Part shown: one piece after another, positions 48,577-59,902 of the stretch
Layout: the number at the start of each line of letters is the position of its first letter
How positions within the stretch are numbered: position 1 is the stretch's first letter
NCBI GenBank assembly: GCA_030272155.1
Contig: CP126198.1
Coordinates: 4,030,001 to 4,094,000, forward strand
Reading direction: 5' to 3'
Length of the DNA stretch: 64,000 bases
Source of the DNA: Tetradesmus obliquus
Taxonomy: Eukaryota > Chlorophyta > Chlorophyceae > Sphaeropleales > Scenedesmaceae
Translations under genes and position numbers: made by a program
Notes under the pieces: model-generated
Told to the model about the DNA's origin: nothing
Seen by the model: the letters and a program-made list of their open reading frames with translations, nothing else
Databases searched by the model: none

Positions 48577-50472
48577 TGCTGGTTGTGCATCGAGCAAGTT
48601 AATTTATTGTTATAACTCTTTGTAAAATGTTTATTTATGAAATTTGAAGCCGTTCCAATGTCCTGGCTGCAGGAAGCGGGTTGGCGAGGGTGTCGGTGCA
48701 CCGCCACTGGAAACTTACTGGTCGGCTAAAATTCCTACTGGACGCTTTTGTCCCGTACGTTGCATCAACAAACACATAAGGCCCTCACCTGCCTAGGACC
48801 GACATGGGAAAGTAAGCGCAGCGGCATTTGAAATGTCGCTACGGTTGAATTTTCGGGCCGGCACGCCTAGTGGCCCATTATGAACAGCTGCTTGTTGTGC
48901 ATCGAGCAAGTTAAGTTATTGTTATAACTCTTTGTAAAATGTTTATTTATGAAATTTGAAGCCGTTCCAATGTCCTGGCTGCAGGAAGCGGGTTGGCGAG
49001 GGTGGCGGTGCACTGCCACTGGAAACTTACTGGTCGGCTAAAATTCCTACTGGACGCTTTTGTCCCGTACGTTGCATCAACAAACATATAAGGCCCTCAC
49101 CTGCCTAGGACCGACATGGGAAAGTAAGCGCAGCGGCATTTGAAATGTCGCTACGGTTGAATTGTCGGGCCGGCACGCCTAGTGGCCCATTATGAACAGC
49201 TGCTGGTTGTGCATCGAGCAAGGTAATTTATTGTTATAACTCTTTGTAAAATGTTTATTTATCAGATTTGAAGCCGTTCCAATGTCCTGGCTGCAGGAAG
49301 CGGGTTGGCGAGGGTGTCGGTGCACTGCCACTGGAAACTTACTGGTCGGCTAAAATTCCTACTGGACGCTTTTGTCCCGTACGTTGCATCAACAAACATA
49401 TAAGGCCCTCACCTGCCTAGGACCGACATGGGAAAGTAAGCGCAGCGGCATTTGAAATGTCGCTAAGGTTGAATTGTCGGGCCGGCACGCCTAGTGGCCC
49501 ATTATGAACAGCTGCTGGTTGTGCATCGAGCAAGTTAATTTATTATTATAACTCTTTGTGAAATGTTTATTTATGAAGTTTGAAGCCGTTCCAATGTCCT
49601 GGCTGCAGGAAGCGGGTTGGCGAGGGTGGCGGTGCACTGCCACTGGAAACTTACTGGTCGGCTAAAATTCCTACTGGACGCTTTTGTCCCGTACGTTGCA
49701 TCAACAAACATATAAGGCCCTCACCTGCCTAGGACCGACATGGGAAAGTAAGCGCAGCGGCATTTGAAATGTCGCTACGGTTGAATTTTCGGGCCGGCAC
49801 GCCTAGTGGCCCATTATGAACAGCTGCTGGTTGTGCATCGAGCAAGTTAATTTATTGTTATAACTCTTTGTAAAATGTTTATTTATCAGATTTGAAGCCG
49901 TTCCAATGTCCTGGCTGCAGGAAGCGGGTTGGCGAGGGTGTCGGTGCACCGCCACTGGAAACTTACTGGTCGGCTATAAATTTCCTACTGGACGCTTTTG
50001 TCCCGTACGTTGCATCAACAAACATATAAGGCCCTCACCTGCCTAGGACCGACATGGGAAAGTAAGCGCAGCGGCATTTGAAATGTCGCTACGGTTGAAT
50101 TGTCGGGCCGGCACGCCTAGTGGCCCATTATGAACGCCGTTCCAATGTCCTGGCTGCAGGAAGCGGGTTGGCGAGGGTGTCGGTGCACCGCCACTGGAAA
50201 CTTACTGGTCGGCTATAAATTTCCTACTGGACGCTTTTGTCCCGTACGTTGCATCAACAAACATATAAGGCCCTCACCTGCCTAGGACCGACATGGGAAA
50301 GTAAGCGCAGCGGCATTTGAAATGTCGCTACGGTTGAACTTTCGGGCCGGCACGCCTAGTGGCCCATTATGAACAGCTGCTGGTTGTGCATCGAGCAAGT
50401 TAATTTATTGTTATAACTCTTATAACTCTTATGTGCATCGAGCAAGTTAATTTATTGTTATAACTCTTATAA
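48577..50472. repeat. 312-bp satellite, first block
   Basis: The landmark CGTTCCAATGTCCTGGCTGC occurs at 48651, 48963, 49275, 49587 and 49899 (spacing exactly 312), then at 50138 after a shortened unit (239). Units also contain GTCCCGTACGTTGCATCAAC and GCACGCCTAGTGGCCCATTA. Late units carry a 2-base change, GGCTATAAATTTCC for GGCTAAAATTCC. Confidence 0.93.
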
Positions 50473-51090
50473 TGATGATGTGCGCAGGCATGTGCTGATA
50501 AGTGTGTGTGTGTGGTTGTATGTGTCTGTGTTGGTGTCATTTGTTACATATTGCCACATGTCTCATAGGGGTATGTTCGGTCAATAGCAGGATGCCTTTC
50601 GGCAATCAGTCACCTATAAATAGGCGTCTTGTGTGTGTGTGTCGTAATGCTGCCTGTGAGGTGCAGCTTTTTTTTTTTTTTTTTTTTTGAGCAAGAAAGT
50701 TACAAGGGCTGACCTACATAATTGTGCACTTTTAGGTGCAGCTTTTAGAGGTGTGCAGGTCACCATGCATTGATAGCTGACAGCTACACTATGGACAGCT
50801 TTTGTTTCAAGGGCCAGTCACGGTCTGTCACACATCACAGGACGTCATTGCGTAACTGTGATTCTAGTGGAGTCTGGGCACTCGGCCAGGTCCTGGATGC
50901 CTTTCGGGGCTGCCCCGCACGGGGCTGTCTGCATGATCGTGTGACAGCGTCTCTTGGTACAAGAGACCTGTGGGGTGAGTGCGGGACAGGTTGCCTCACT
51001 CTCTCAATGGATCTTTTTGTGGAGCAAGTGCACAGTTATGTAGGTCAGCCCTTGTAACTTTATTGCTTCAAAAATAAAAATAAAAAAAAT
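50473..51090 (+). mobile_element. 5'-truncated LINE copy, 3' end with A-rich tail
   Basis: It begins near ATGATGTGCGCAGGCATGTG and matches the 3' UTR of the LINE at 57882 and beyond. It includes CCTATAAATAGGCG, two hairpins (50912-50925 and 50950-50966) and the end CTTGTAACTTTATTGCTTC plus an A-rich tail. A minus-strand tail fragment is nested at about 50672-50746 and flanked by AGGTGCAGCTTTT repeats. Confidence 0.85.
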
Positions 51091-52011
51091 TGTTATAACT
51101 CTCTTTAAAATGTTTATTTATCAGATTTGAAGCCGTTCCAATGTCCTGGCTGCAGGAAGCGGGTTGGCGAGGGTGTCGGTGCACCGCCACTGGAAACTTA
51201 CTGGTCGGCTAAAATTCCTACTGGACGCTTTTGTCCCGTACGTTGCATCAACAAACATATAAGGCCCTCACCTGCCTAGGACCGACATGGGAAAGTAAGC
51301 GCAGCGGCATTTGAAATGTCGCTACGGTTGAATTGTCGGGTTGGCACGCCTAGTGGCCCATTATGAACAGCTGCTGGTTGTGCATCGAGCAAGTTAATTT
51401 ATTGTTATAACTCTTTGTAAAATGTTTATTTATCAGATTTGAAGCCGTTCCAATGTCCTGGCTGCAGGAAGCGGGTTGGCGAGGGTGTCGGTGCACCGCC
51501 ACTGGAAACTTACTGGTCGGCTATAAATTTCCTACTGGACGCTTTTGTCCCGTACGTTGCATCAACAAACATATAAGGCCCTCACCTGCCTAGGACCGAC
51601 ATGGGAAAGTAAGCGCAGCGGCATTTGAAATGTCGCTACGGTTGAATTGTCGGGCCGGCACGCCTAGTGGCCCATTATGAACGCCGTTCCAATGTCCTGG
51701 CTGCAGGAAGCGGGTTGGCGAGGGTGTCGGTGCACCGCCACTGGAAACTTACTGGTCGGCTATAAATTTCCTACTGGACGCTTTTGTCCCGTACGTTGCA
51801 TCAACAAACATATAAGGCCCTCACCTGCCTAGGACCGACATGGGAAAGTAAGCGCAGCGGCATTTGAAATGTCGCTACGGTTGAACTTTCGGGCCGGCAC
51901 GCCTAGTGGCCCATTATGAACAGCTGCTGGTTGTGCATCGAGCAAGTTAATTTATTGTTATAACTCTTATAACTCTTATGTGCATCGAGCAAGTTAATTT
52001 ATTGTTATAAC
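51091..52011. repeat. 312-bp satellite, second block
   Basis: Units have landmarks at 51134, 51446 and 51685. The last step repeats the 239-bp short unit, as expected from the 1,547-bp duplication. Confidence 0.9.
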
Positions 52012-52637
52012 TCTTATAATGATGATGTGCGCAGGCATGTGCTGATAAGTGTGTGTGTGTGTGGTTGTATGTGTCTGTGTTGGTGTCATTTGTTACATAT
52101 TGCCACATGTCTCATAGGGGTATGTTCGGTCAATAGCAGGATGCCTTTCGGCAATCAGTCACCTATAAATAGGCGTCTTGTGTGTGTGTCGTAATGCTGC
52201 CTGTGAGGTGCAGCTTTTTTTTTTTTTTTTTTTTTGAGCAAGAAAGTTACAAGGGCTGACCTACATAATTGTGCACTTTTAGGTGCAGCTTTTAGAGGTG
52301 TGCAGGTCACCATGCATTGATAGCTGACAGCTACACTATGGACAGCTTTTGTTTCAAGGGCCAGTCACGGTCTGTCACACATCACAGGACGTCATTGCGT
52401 AACTGTGATTCTAGTGGAGTCTGGGCACTCGGCCAGGTCCTGGATGCCTTTCGGGGCTGCCCCGCACGGGGCTGTCTGCATGATCGTGTGACAGCGTCTC
52501 TTGGTACAAGAGACCTGTGGGGTGAGTGCGGGACAGGTTGCCTCACTCTCTCAATGGATCTTTTTGTGGAGCAAGTGCACAGTTATGTAGGTCAGCCCTT
52601 GTAACTTTCTTGCTTCAAAAAAAAAAAAAAAAAATTG
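52012..52637 (+). mobile_element. Duplicate of the LINE 3' fragment
   Basis: This is the copy of 50473-51090 made by the tandem duplication, with the same nested tail insertion (T run at 52215-52235). Its tail is a purer A run at about 52617-52634. Confidence 0.85.
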
Positions 52638-52689
52638 TTATAACTCTCTTTAAAATGTTTATTTATCAGATTTGAAGCCGTTCCAATGT

Positions 52690-53197
52690 CATGGTGCAGC
52701 TTTTTTTTTTTTTTTTTTTTGAAGCAAGAAAGTTACAAGGGCTGACCTACATAACTGTGCACTTGCTCCATAAATGGTGCAGCTTTTAGAGGTGTGCAAG
52801 TCACCATGCATTGATAGCTGACAGCTACACTATGGACAGCTTTTGTTTCAAGGGCCAGTCACGGTCTCTCACACATCACAGGACGTCATTGCGTGACTGT
52901 GATTTTTTTTTTTTTTGAAGCAAGAAAGTTACAAGGGCTGACCTACATAACTGTGCACTTGCTCCACTGACTGTGATTTTAGTGGAGTCTGGGCACTCGG
53001 TCAGGTCCTGGATGCCTTTCGGGGCTGCCCCGCACGGGGCTGTCTGCATGATCGTGTGACAGCGTCTCTTGGTACAAGAGACCTGTGGGGTGAGTGCGGA
53101 ACAGGTTGCCTCACTCTCTCAATGGATCTTTTTGTGGAGCAAGTGCACAGTTATGTAGGTCAGCCCTTGTAACTTTATTGCTTCCAAAAAAAAAAAA
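52690..53197 (+). mobile_element. LINE 3' fragment with two nested tail-only insertions
   Basis: A plus-strand LINE tail (GTGCAGCTTTTAGAGG... to the A run at 53185-53197) is interrupted twice by minus-strand pieces starting with a T run and GAAGCAAGAAAGTTAC. The first is at about 52702-52785 and is flanked by ATGGTGCAGCTTTT. The second is at about 52907-52980 and is flanked by TGACTGTGATTTT, offset 74. Confidence 0.85.
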
Positions 53198-55570
53198 TGT
53201 CGCTACGGTTGAATTGTCGGGCCGGCACGCCTAGTGGCCCATTATGAACAGCTGCTGGTTGTGCATCGAGCAAGTTACTTTATTGTTATAACTCTTTGTA
53301 AAATGTTTATTTATCAGATTTGAAGCCGTTCCAATGTCCTGGCTGCAGGAAGCGGGTTGGCGAGGGTGTCGGTGCACCGCCACTGGAAACTTACTGGTCG
53401 GCTAAAATTCCTACTGGACGCTTTTGTCCCGTACGTTGCATCAACAAACATATAAGGCCCTCACCTGCCTAGGACCGACATGGGAAAGTAAGCGCAGCGG
53501 CATTTGAAATGTCGCTACGGTTGAATTGTCGGGCCGGCACGCCTAGTGGCCCATTATGAACAGCTGCTGGTTGTGCATCGAGCAAGTTAATTTGTTGTTG
53601 TAACTCTTTGTGAAATGTTTAATATTAAAATTTGAAGCCGTTCCAATGTCCTGGCTGCAGGAAGCGGGTTGGCGAGGGTGTCGGTGCACAGCCACTGGAA
53701 ACTTACTGGTCGGCTAAAATTCCTACTGGACGCTTTTGTCCCGTACGTTGCATCAACAAACATATAAGGCCCTCACCTGCCTAGGACCGACATGGGAAAG
53801 TAAGCGCAGCGGCATTTGAAATGTCGCTACGGTTGAATTTTCGGGCCGGCACGCCTAGTGGCCCATTATGAACAGCTGCTGGTTGTGCATCGAGCAAGTT
53901 AATTTATTATTGTAACTCTTTGTGAAATGTTTATTTATCAGATTTGAAGCCGTTCCAATGTCCTGGCTGCAGGAAGCGGGTTGGCGAGGGTGTCGGTGCA
54001 CCGCCACTGGAAACTTACTGCTAAAAAAAAAACTGCTTGCTCAAAAAAAATAAAAAAAATAAAAATAAAAAACTTACTGGTCGGCTAAAATTCCTACTGG
54101 ACGCTTTTGTCCCGTACGTTGCATCAACAAACATATAAGGCCCTCACCTGCCTAGGACCGACATGGGAAAGTAAGCGCAGCGGCATTTGAAATGTCGCTA
54201 CGGTTGAATTGTCGGGCCGGCACGCCTAGTGGCCCATTATGAACAGCTGCTGGTTGTGCATCGAGCAAGTTAATTTGTTGTTGTAACTCTTTGTGAAATG
54301 TTTATTTATAAAATTTGAAGCCGTTCCAATGTCCTGGCTGCAGGAAGCGGGTTGGCGAGGGTGTCGGTGCACAGCCACTGGAAACTTACTGGTCGGCTAA
54401 AATTCCTACTGGACGCTTTTGTCCCGTACGTTGCATCAACAAACATATAAGGCCCTCACCTGCCTAGGACCGACATGGGAAAGTAAGCGCAGCGGCATTT
54501 GAAATGTCGCTACGGTTGAATTTTCGGGCCGGCACGCCTAGTGGCCCATTATGAACAGCTGCTGGTTGTGCATCGAGCAAGTTAATTTATTATTGTAACT
54601 CTTTGTGAAATGTTTATTTATCAGATTTGAAGCCGTTCCAATGTCCTGGCTGCAGGAAGCGGGTTGGCGAGGGTGTCGGTGCACCGCCACTGGAAACTTA
54701 CTGCTAAAAAAAAAACTGCTTGCTCAAAAAAAATAAAAAAAATAAAAATAAAAAACTTACTGGTCGGCTAAAATTCCTACTGGACGCTTTTGTCCCGTAC
54801 GTTGCATCAACAAACATATAAGGCCCTCACCTGCCTAGGACCGACATGGGAAAGTAAGCGCAGCGGCATTTGAAATGTCGCTACGGTTGAATTGTCGGGC
54901 CGGCACGCCTAGTGGCCCATTATGAACAGCTGCTGGTTGTGCATCGAGCAAGTTAATTTGTTGTTGTAACTCTTTGTGAAATGTTTATTTATAAAATTTG
55001 AAGCCGTTCCAATGTCCTGGCTGCAGGAAGCGGGTTGGCGAGGGTGTCGGTGCACAGCCACTGGAAACTTACTGGTCGGCTAAAATTCCTACTGGACGCT
55101 TTTGTCCCGTACGTTGCATCAACAAACATATAAGGCCCTCACCTGCCTAGGACCGACATGGGAAAGTAAGCGCAGCGGCATTTGAAATGTCGCTACGGTT
55201 GAATTTTCGGGCCGGCACGCCTAGTGGCCCATTATGAACAGCTGCTGGTTGTGCATCGAGCAAGTTAATTTATTATTGTAACTCTTTGTGAAATGTTTAT
55301 TTATCAGATTTGAAGCCGTTCCAATGTCCTGGCTGCAGGAAGCGGGTTGGCGAGGGTGTCGGTGCACCGCCACTGGAAACTTACTGCTAAAAAAAAAACT
55401 GCTTGCTCAAAAAAAATAAAAAAAATAAAAATAAAAAACTTACTGGTCGGCTAAAATTCCTACTGGACGCTTTTGTCCCGTACGTTGCATCAACAAACAT
55501 ATAAGGCCCTCACCTGCCTAGGACCGACATGGGAAAGTAAGCGCAGCGGCATTTGAAATGTCGCTACGGT
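53198..55570. repeat. 312-bp satellite with 683-bp higher-order repeat
   Basis: Landmarks fall at 53639, 53951, 54322, 54634, 55005 and 55317, alternating 312 and 371. Type A units read GCACAGCC. Type B units read GCACCGCC and carry a 59-bp insert (CTAAAAAAAAAACTGCTTGC plus A-rich sequence) bounded by AACTTACTG. Three A+B pairs are nearly identical. Confidence 0.92.
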
Positions 55571-56388
55571 CTAAGGGCCAGTCACGGTCTGTCACACATC
55601 ACAGGACGTCATTGCGTAACTGTGTATAAATAGGCGTCTTGTGTGTGTGTGTCGTAATGCTGCCTGTGAGGTGCAGCCTTTAGAGGTGTGCAAGTCACCA
55701 TGCATTGATAGCTGACAGCTACACTATGGACAGCTTTTGTTTCAAGGGCCAGTCACGGTCTGTCACGCATCACAGGACGTCATTGCGTAACTGTGATTTT
55801 AGTGGAGTCTGGGCACTCGGTCAGGTCCTGGATGCCTTTCGGGGCTGCCCCGCACGGGGCTGTCTGCATGATCGTGTGACAGCGTCTCTTGGTACAAGAG
55901 ACCTGTGGGGTGAGTGCGGAACAGGTTGCCTCACTCTCTCAATGGATCTTTTTGTGGAGCAAGTGCACAGTTATGTAGGTCAGCCACTTTGCCTCACTTT
56001 GCCTGCCCAGCACAGCAGTGTCAGCAGCCGCAGCAACTGGAGACCCTCACCCACTTGTTTGTGGAGTGCCCAATAGCTGCAGCAGTGTGGCAGTGGTATG
56101 CGCAACAGGTGTGGCAGCGTGTGCAGCCAGGAGCAGTGGTCCCTGTTAATAACAGCCGTCTTCTGCTGCTGGATGACTTCAGTGTGTGGGCGCCGCCAGC
56201 AGGGCAGCAGCAGTTGTGGACGCAGCTGCGTCTGCTGCTGCTGGAATCCATTTGGGTGGTGCGCTGCAGCAGCAGCAGGGCTGGCGTGACTGTGGCCAGT
56301 GCGGGTGGTAGCGAGGGCGGCAGCAGCCGCAATGCAGGCAGCAGTTTGCAATCGCAGAGCCACAGCAACAGCGGTGCGGAGGACAACA

Positions 56389-56428
<40 letters not shown>

Positions 56429-57486
56429 GGGCAGCCAACGGTTTGCAGCTGGCGAGCCGGGCAGCTCTTCATACGCTGCTAAGGCTGTGGCGTGCAGGTT
56501 TCTGGCAGAGCTACGGCAGCAAATTCAGAGGGAATGGGATAGGGTGGAAGTAGATGGTAGGTTGGGTTGTGGGATACCGTTTGCATGGCTGCAAGGAAGG
56601 TCGCCTGAGATCAAACTTGTTGACTTTTGGCAGAAGTGGGGAGCACTGTATAGGGTGGGCACCGATGGTCGCAGCAATATTCGGGCCGGCACGGCTGGCA
56701 TGTGAGTGATGGGTTGGGCACGGGTATAGGTGGCGTGGTGGTCTGTTTTGACGGCTCGGGCAGGATATGCAATGCATTCGTTGGAGTAGTGGTTGTCGTT
56801 TCTCGTTGTGATGTGTTGCAAAATAGAATGGCAAAGGCTAAGTTGATGGCTGGGTTACGTTATGTATGCATGCGCGTGGGTAGCAGAGTATGATTATGTG
56901 CGCAGGCATGTGATGATAAGTTTGCGTGTGTGGTGATGTGTGTCTGTGTTGGTGTCATTTTTTTTACATAGTGCCACATGTCTCATAGGGGTATGTTCGG
57001 TCAATAGCAGGATGTGCTTTGCATGAAGTGGAGAGTCTATGAATAGACAGGTGGCGATTGTCTGTGTCGACAATCAGTCACCTATAAATAGGCGTCTTGT
57101 GTGTGGGTCGTAATGCTGCCTGTAAGGTGCAGCTTTTAGAGGTGTGCAAGTCACCATGCATTGATAGCTGACAGCTACACTATGGACAGCTTTTGTTTCA
57201 AGGGCCAGTCACGGTCTGTCACACATCACAGGACGTCATTGCGTGACTGTGATTTTAGTGGAGTCTGGGCACTCGGTCAGGTCCTGGATGCCTTTCGGGG
57301 CTGCCCCGCACGGGGCTGTCTGCATGATCGTGTGACAGCGTCTCTTGGTACAAGAGACCTGTGGGGTGAGTGCGGAACAGGTTGCTTCACTCTCTCAATG
57401 GATCTTTTTGTGGAGCAAGTGCACAGTTATGTAGGTCAGCCCTTGTAACTTTCTTGCTTCAAAAAAAAAAAAAAAAAAAAAAAAAA
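55571..57486 (+). mobile_element. Chimeric and truncated LINE copies ending in poly(A)
   Basis: 55571-55985 is LINE 3' UTR (including TATAAATAGG). At 55985 it jumps into the internal zf-RVT coding region (CACTTTGCCTGCCCAGCACA). It then runs through the Ser-rich C-terminus, stop at about 56705, 3' UTR and an A run at 57462-57486. The join of a 3' UTR to an upstream segment suggests template switching or a nested insertion with lost borders. Confidence 0.8.
55986..56705 (+). pseudogene. LINE ORF 3' fragment: zf-RVT motif and Ser-rich tail
   Basis: It encodes FACPAQQCQQPQQLETLTHL then FVECPIAAAVWQWY, the Cys/His pattern of the zinc-binding domain found after plant-type LINE reverse transcriptases. 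An (S)n run and MGSQRFAAGEPGSSSYAAKA follow, ending at GTAGM and stop. It lacks the reverse transcriptase and is a fragment. The intact order of these parts is seen at 62541-64000. Confidence 0.75.
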
Positions 57487-57613
57487 TTGGTACAAGAGAC
57501 CTGTGGGGTGAGTGCGGAACAGGTTGCCTCACTCTCTCAATGGATCTTTTTGTGGAGCAAGTGCACAGTTATGTAGGTCAGCCCTTGTAACTTTATTGCT
57601 TCCAAAAAAAAAA
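57487..57613 (+). mobile_element. Short LINE tail fragment
   Basis: About 125 bases of LINE 3' end (from TTGGTACAAGAGACC to TTATTGCTTCC plus A run) directly follow the previous poly(A) and pass into satellite. Confidence 0.8.
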
Positions 57614-57881
57614 AATTGTCGCTACGGTTGAATTGTCGGGCCGGCACGCCTAGTGGCCCATTATGAACAGCTGCTGGTTGTGCATCGAGCAAGTTAATTT
57701 GTTGTTGTAACTCTTTGTGAAATGTTTATTTATAAAATTTGAAGCCGTTCCAATGTCCTGGCTGCAGGAAGCGGGTTGGCGAGGGTGTCGGTGCACAGCC
57801 ACTGGAAACTTACTGGTCGGCTAAAATTCCTACTGGACGCTTTTGTCCCGTACGTTGCATCAACAAACATATAAGGCCCTC
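57614..57881. repeat. 312-bp satellite fragment joined to the LINE
   Basis: A type A satellite unit (landmark at 57750) runs to AAGGCCCTC at about 57881. There it departs from the satellite consensus (ACCTGCCTAGGACC) into LINE sequence, so this is the 5' border of the LINE as preserved here. Confidence 0.85.
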
Positions 57882-57946
57882 TCCTTGGACAGCGCAGGTG
57901 GTGCTTCCCCACCTCTGTTCTGGGTGGCGCAGCTTTTGTCTCAGCT

Positions 57947-59869
57947 ATGCGGGAGAGCCTGTCAGCAGCTGTGGAGCAGCAGCAGCAGCAGCGGCCGCGC
58001 AACAACCCAGCAGCCGAGTTCGAGCACCTTAAGCAGCATGCTGTGACTGCCACTGCAGTCATAATGCAGCGACAGAAGCTGCAGCAGCTGGCAGCAATTA
58101 GGAGGCTGCGCAGGGCGGTGGCAACAGCAGAATGGCAGCAGCGCCAGCACAGCAATGGGCAGACGCAAACCAACCTTCAGGATGCAGAACAGCAATTGCT
58201 GGATTATGAAGTGCAGCAGCGCCAGCAGCAGCAGGAGAAGACTGATGCGCTGTACGAGCTGTACGCTGATGGCCCGTCTAGCTTTTGGGGAGCGAGGCTA
58301 GGGCAGGCCGTGCCGGAGCCGCAGTATATCAGCGCTGTGGCTGCAGCAGATGGCAGCACAGTGTCCACTGGCAGCAGCGATGGCGCGGCAGCAGCAGGCA
58401 GCCTGCTTGCAGACTTCTATGACCCTGCAGAAGGCGGGCTGTTCTTGCGACACCCCACCGACCCACAGCAGCAGCAGGAGCTGCTCGCGTGTGTGGATAA
58501 GCAGCTTTCTCCAGAGCAGCAGCAGCAATGCCTGGGCCCTGCAGGCGACGGCACCATCACCTTGGAGGAGGCGACAGCGGCACTCAACAGCATGCCTAGA
58601 GGGAAGGTGCCAGGCAGCGATGGGCTCACATATGAGTTCTACAGCGCATTCTGGGAGCAGCTAGGACCAGCTTTTGTGGCAGCATGCAACTTCCTGTTTG
58701 GTCTGGAGGGGGCGCTGCTGTCTCCGCAGCAGCGCCTTGGGCTCATCACCCTGCTGTTCAAAGGTGGCGGTAAGCCAAGGGACCAGGCTGCCAGCTACCG
58801 CCCCATCACGCTGATGAACTGTGATGTGAAGGTTCTGGCGAAGGTGGTGGTGCTGCGGGCGGCGCCAGTGCTGGACAGCGTCGTGGACAGCACTCAGACA
58901 GCGTTTGTTCCAGGCAGGGACATTGCAGACAACGTGCTGCTGCACCTGGAGGAAGTTGACTTCCTCAGGACGCAGCAGCAGCCCGGCTGCATTTTGTTTC
59001 TGGACTTTGAGAAGGCTTATGACAGGTTAGACAGGGACTGGCTGATGAAGTGCTTGGCAGCAATGCAGTTCCCGCCTGGCATGCGTAGGTGGGTACAGCT
59101 GCTGCTGGCAGGCACGCAGGGCCGCATCGTGTTCAACGGCGGCCACCTCAGCAGGGTGTTTGACATCCCCTCTGGCTGCGCGCAGGGCAGCCCACTCAGC
59201 CCGCTGCTGTATGTGCTAGCAGCGCAGCCGCTGGCGGCCAAATGCAGAGCGTTGCAAGCAGCAGGGGAAGTGGACAGCATCAGCATGCCCGATGGCTCAG
59301 CAGCACCCTGCAGCATGCAGCATGCAGACGACACCACCCTGCACGCTGCCAGCAGGCAAGGCGTTGCTGTGCTGGTGAGGAAAGCAGTACAGCCGTTTTG
59401 TGCAGCGAGTGGCGCCAAGCTGGGAGTCAGCAAGTGCCAGGGAATGGAAGTAGGCACGCAGCAGCTGTTTGTAGGGGTGGATCCAGCCACGCAGATACCG
59501 TTCCATGATACAGCACTGCACCCGATCAGGCACCTGGGTCTGCTGCTGTCAGCAGCAGGCGCAGAGCCGCATGCAGTAGCGCTGTATACGCAGCGCCTGC
59601 AAACCATCACATACCGGGCGCGGCAGTGGGCACGGCAGAATCTCAGCTATTTGGGGCGCTGCGCAGTTGCGCAGCAGATGATGGCATCTTGCATCACATA
59701 TCATGCGCAGTTCGTGCCAGTCCCAGCAGATATCATGGCCAGGATGCACCGCCGCCTCTTAGGGTTTGTGACAGAGCAGGGCTGCGCTCGCGAAGCCAAC
59801 ATCCGGCAGTGGAATGAAAGCCCTCCGGCAGCAGTGGCCAGCCTGCATTTCAGCATGGGCGGAATGAGG

Positions 59870-59902
<33 letters not shown>

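Larger units (their letters stand above)
49870..52690. repeat. 1,547-bp tandem duplication of satellite plus LINE tail
   Basis: The segment about 49870-51145 reappears at about 51417-52690 with an offset of 1,547. It includes the shortened satellite unit, the doubled TTATAACTC motif, the LINE 3' fragment and its nested tail insertion. Differences are minor, such as one extra GT and poly(A) composition. Confidence 0.88.

Noticed and set aside
47111..48597. Open frames of 309 and 459 codons on the minus strand of the 183-bp array
   Set aside because: They arise because the repeat length is a multiple of three; several frames on both strands are open at once and the protein text has no domain.
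48651..57881. Short Cys-rich frame (CPGC...CPVRC) in each 312-bp satellite unit as a gene
   Set aside because: It has no ATG after the preceding stop, ends after about 49 codons, and some units carry a 2-base change that breaks the frame.
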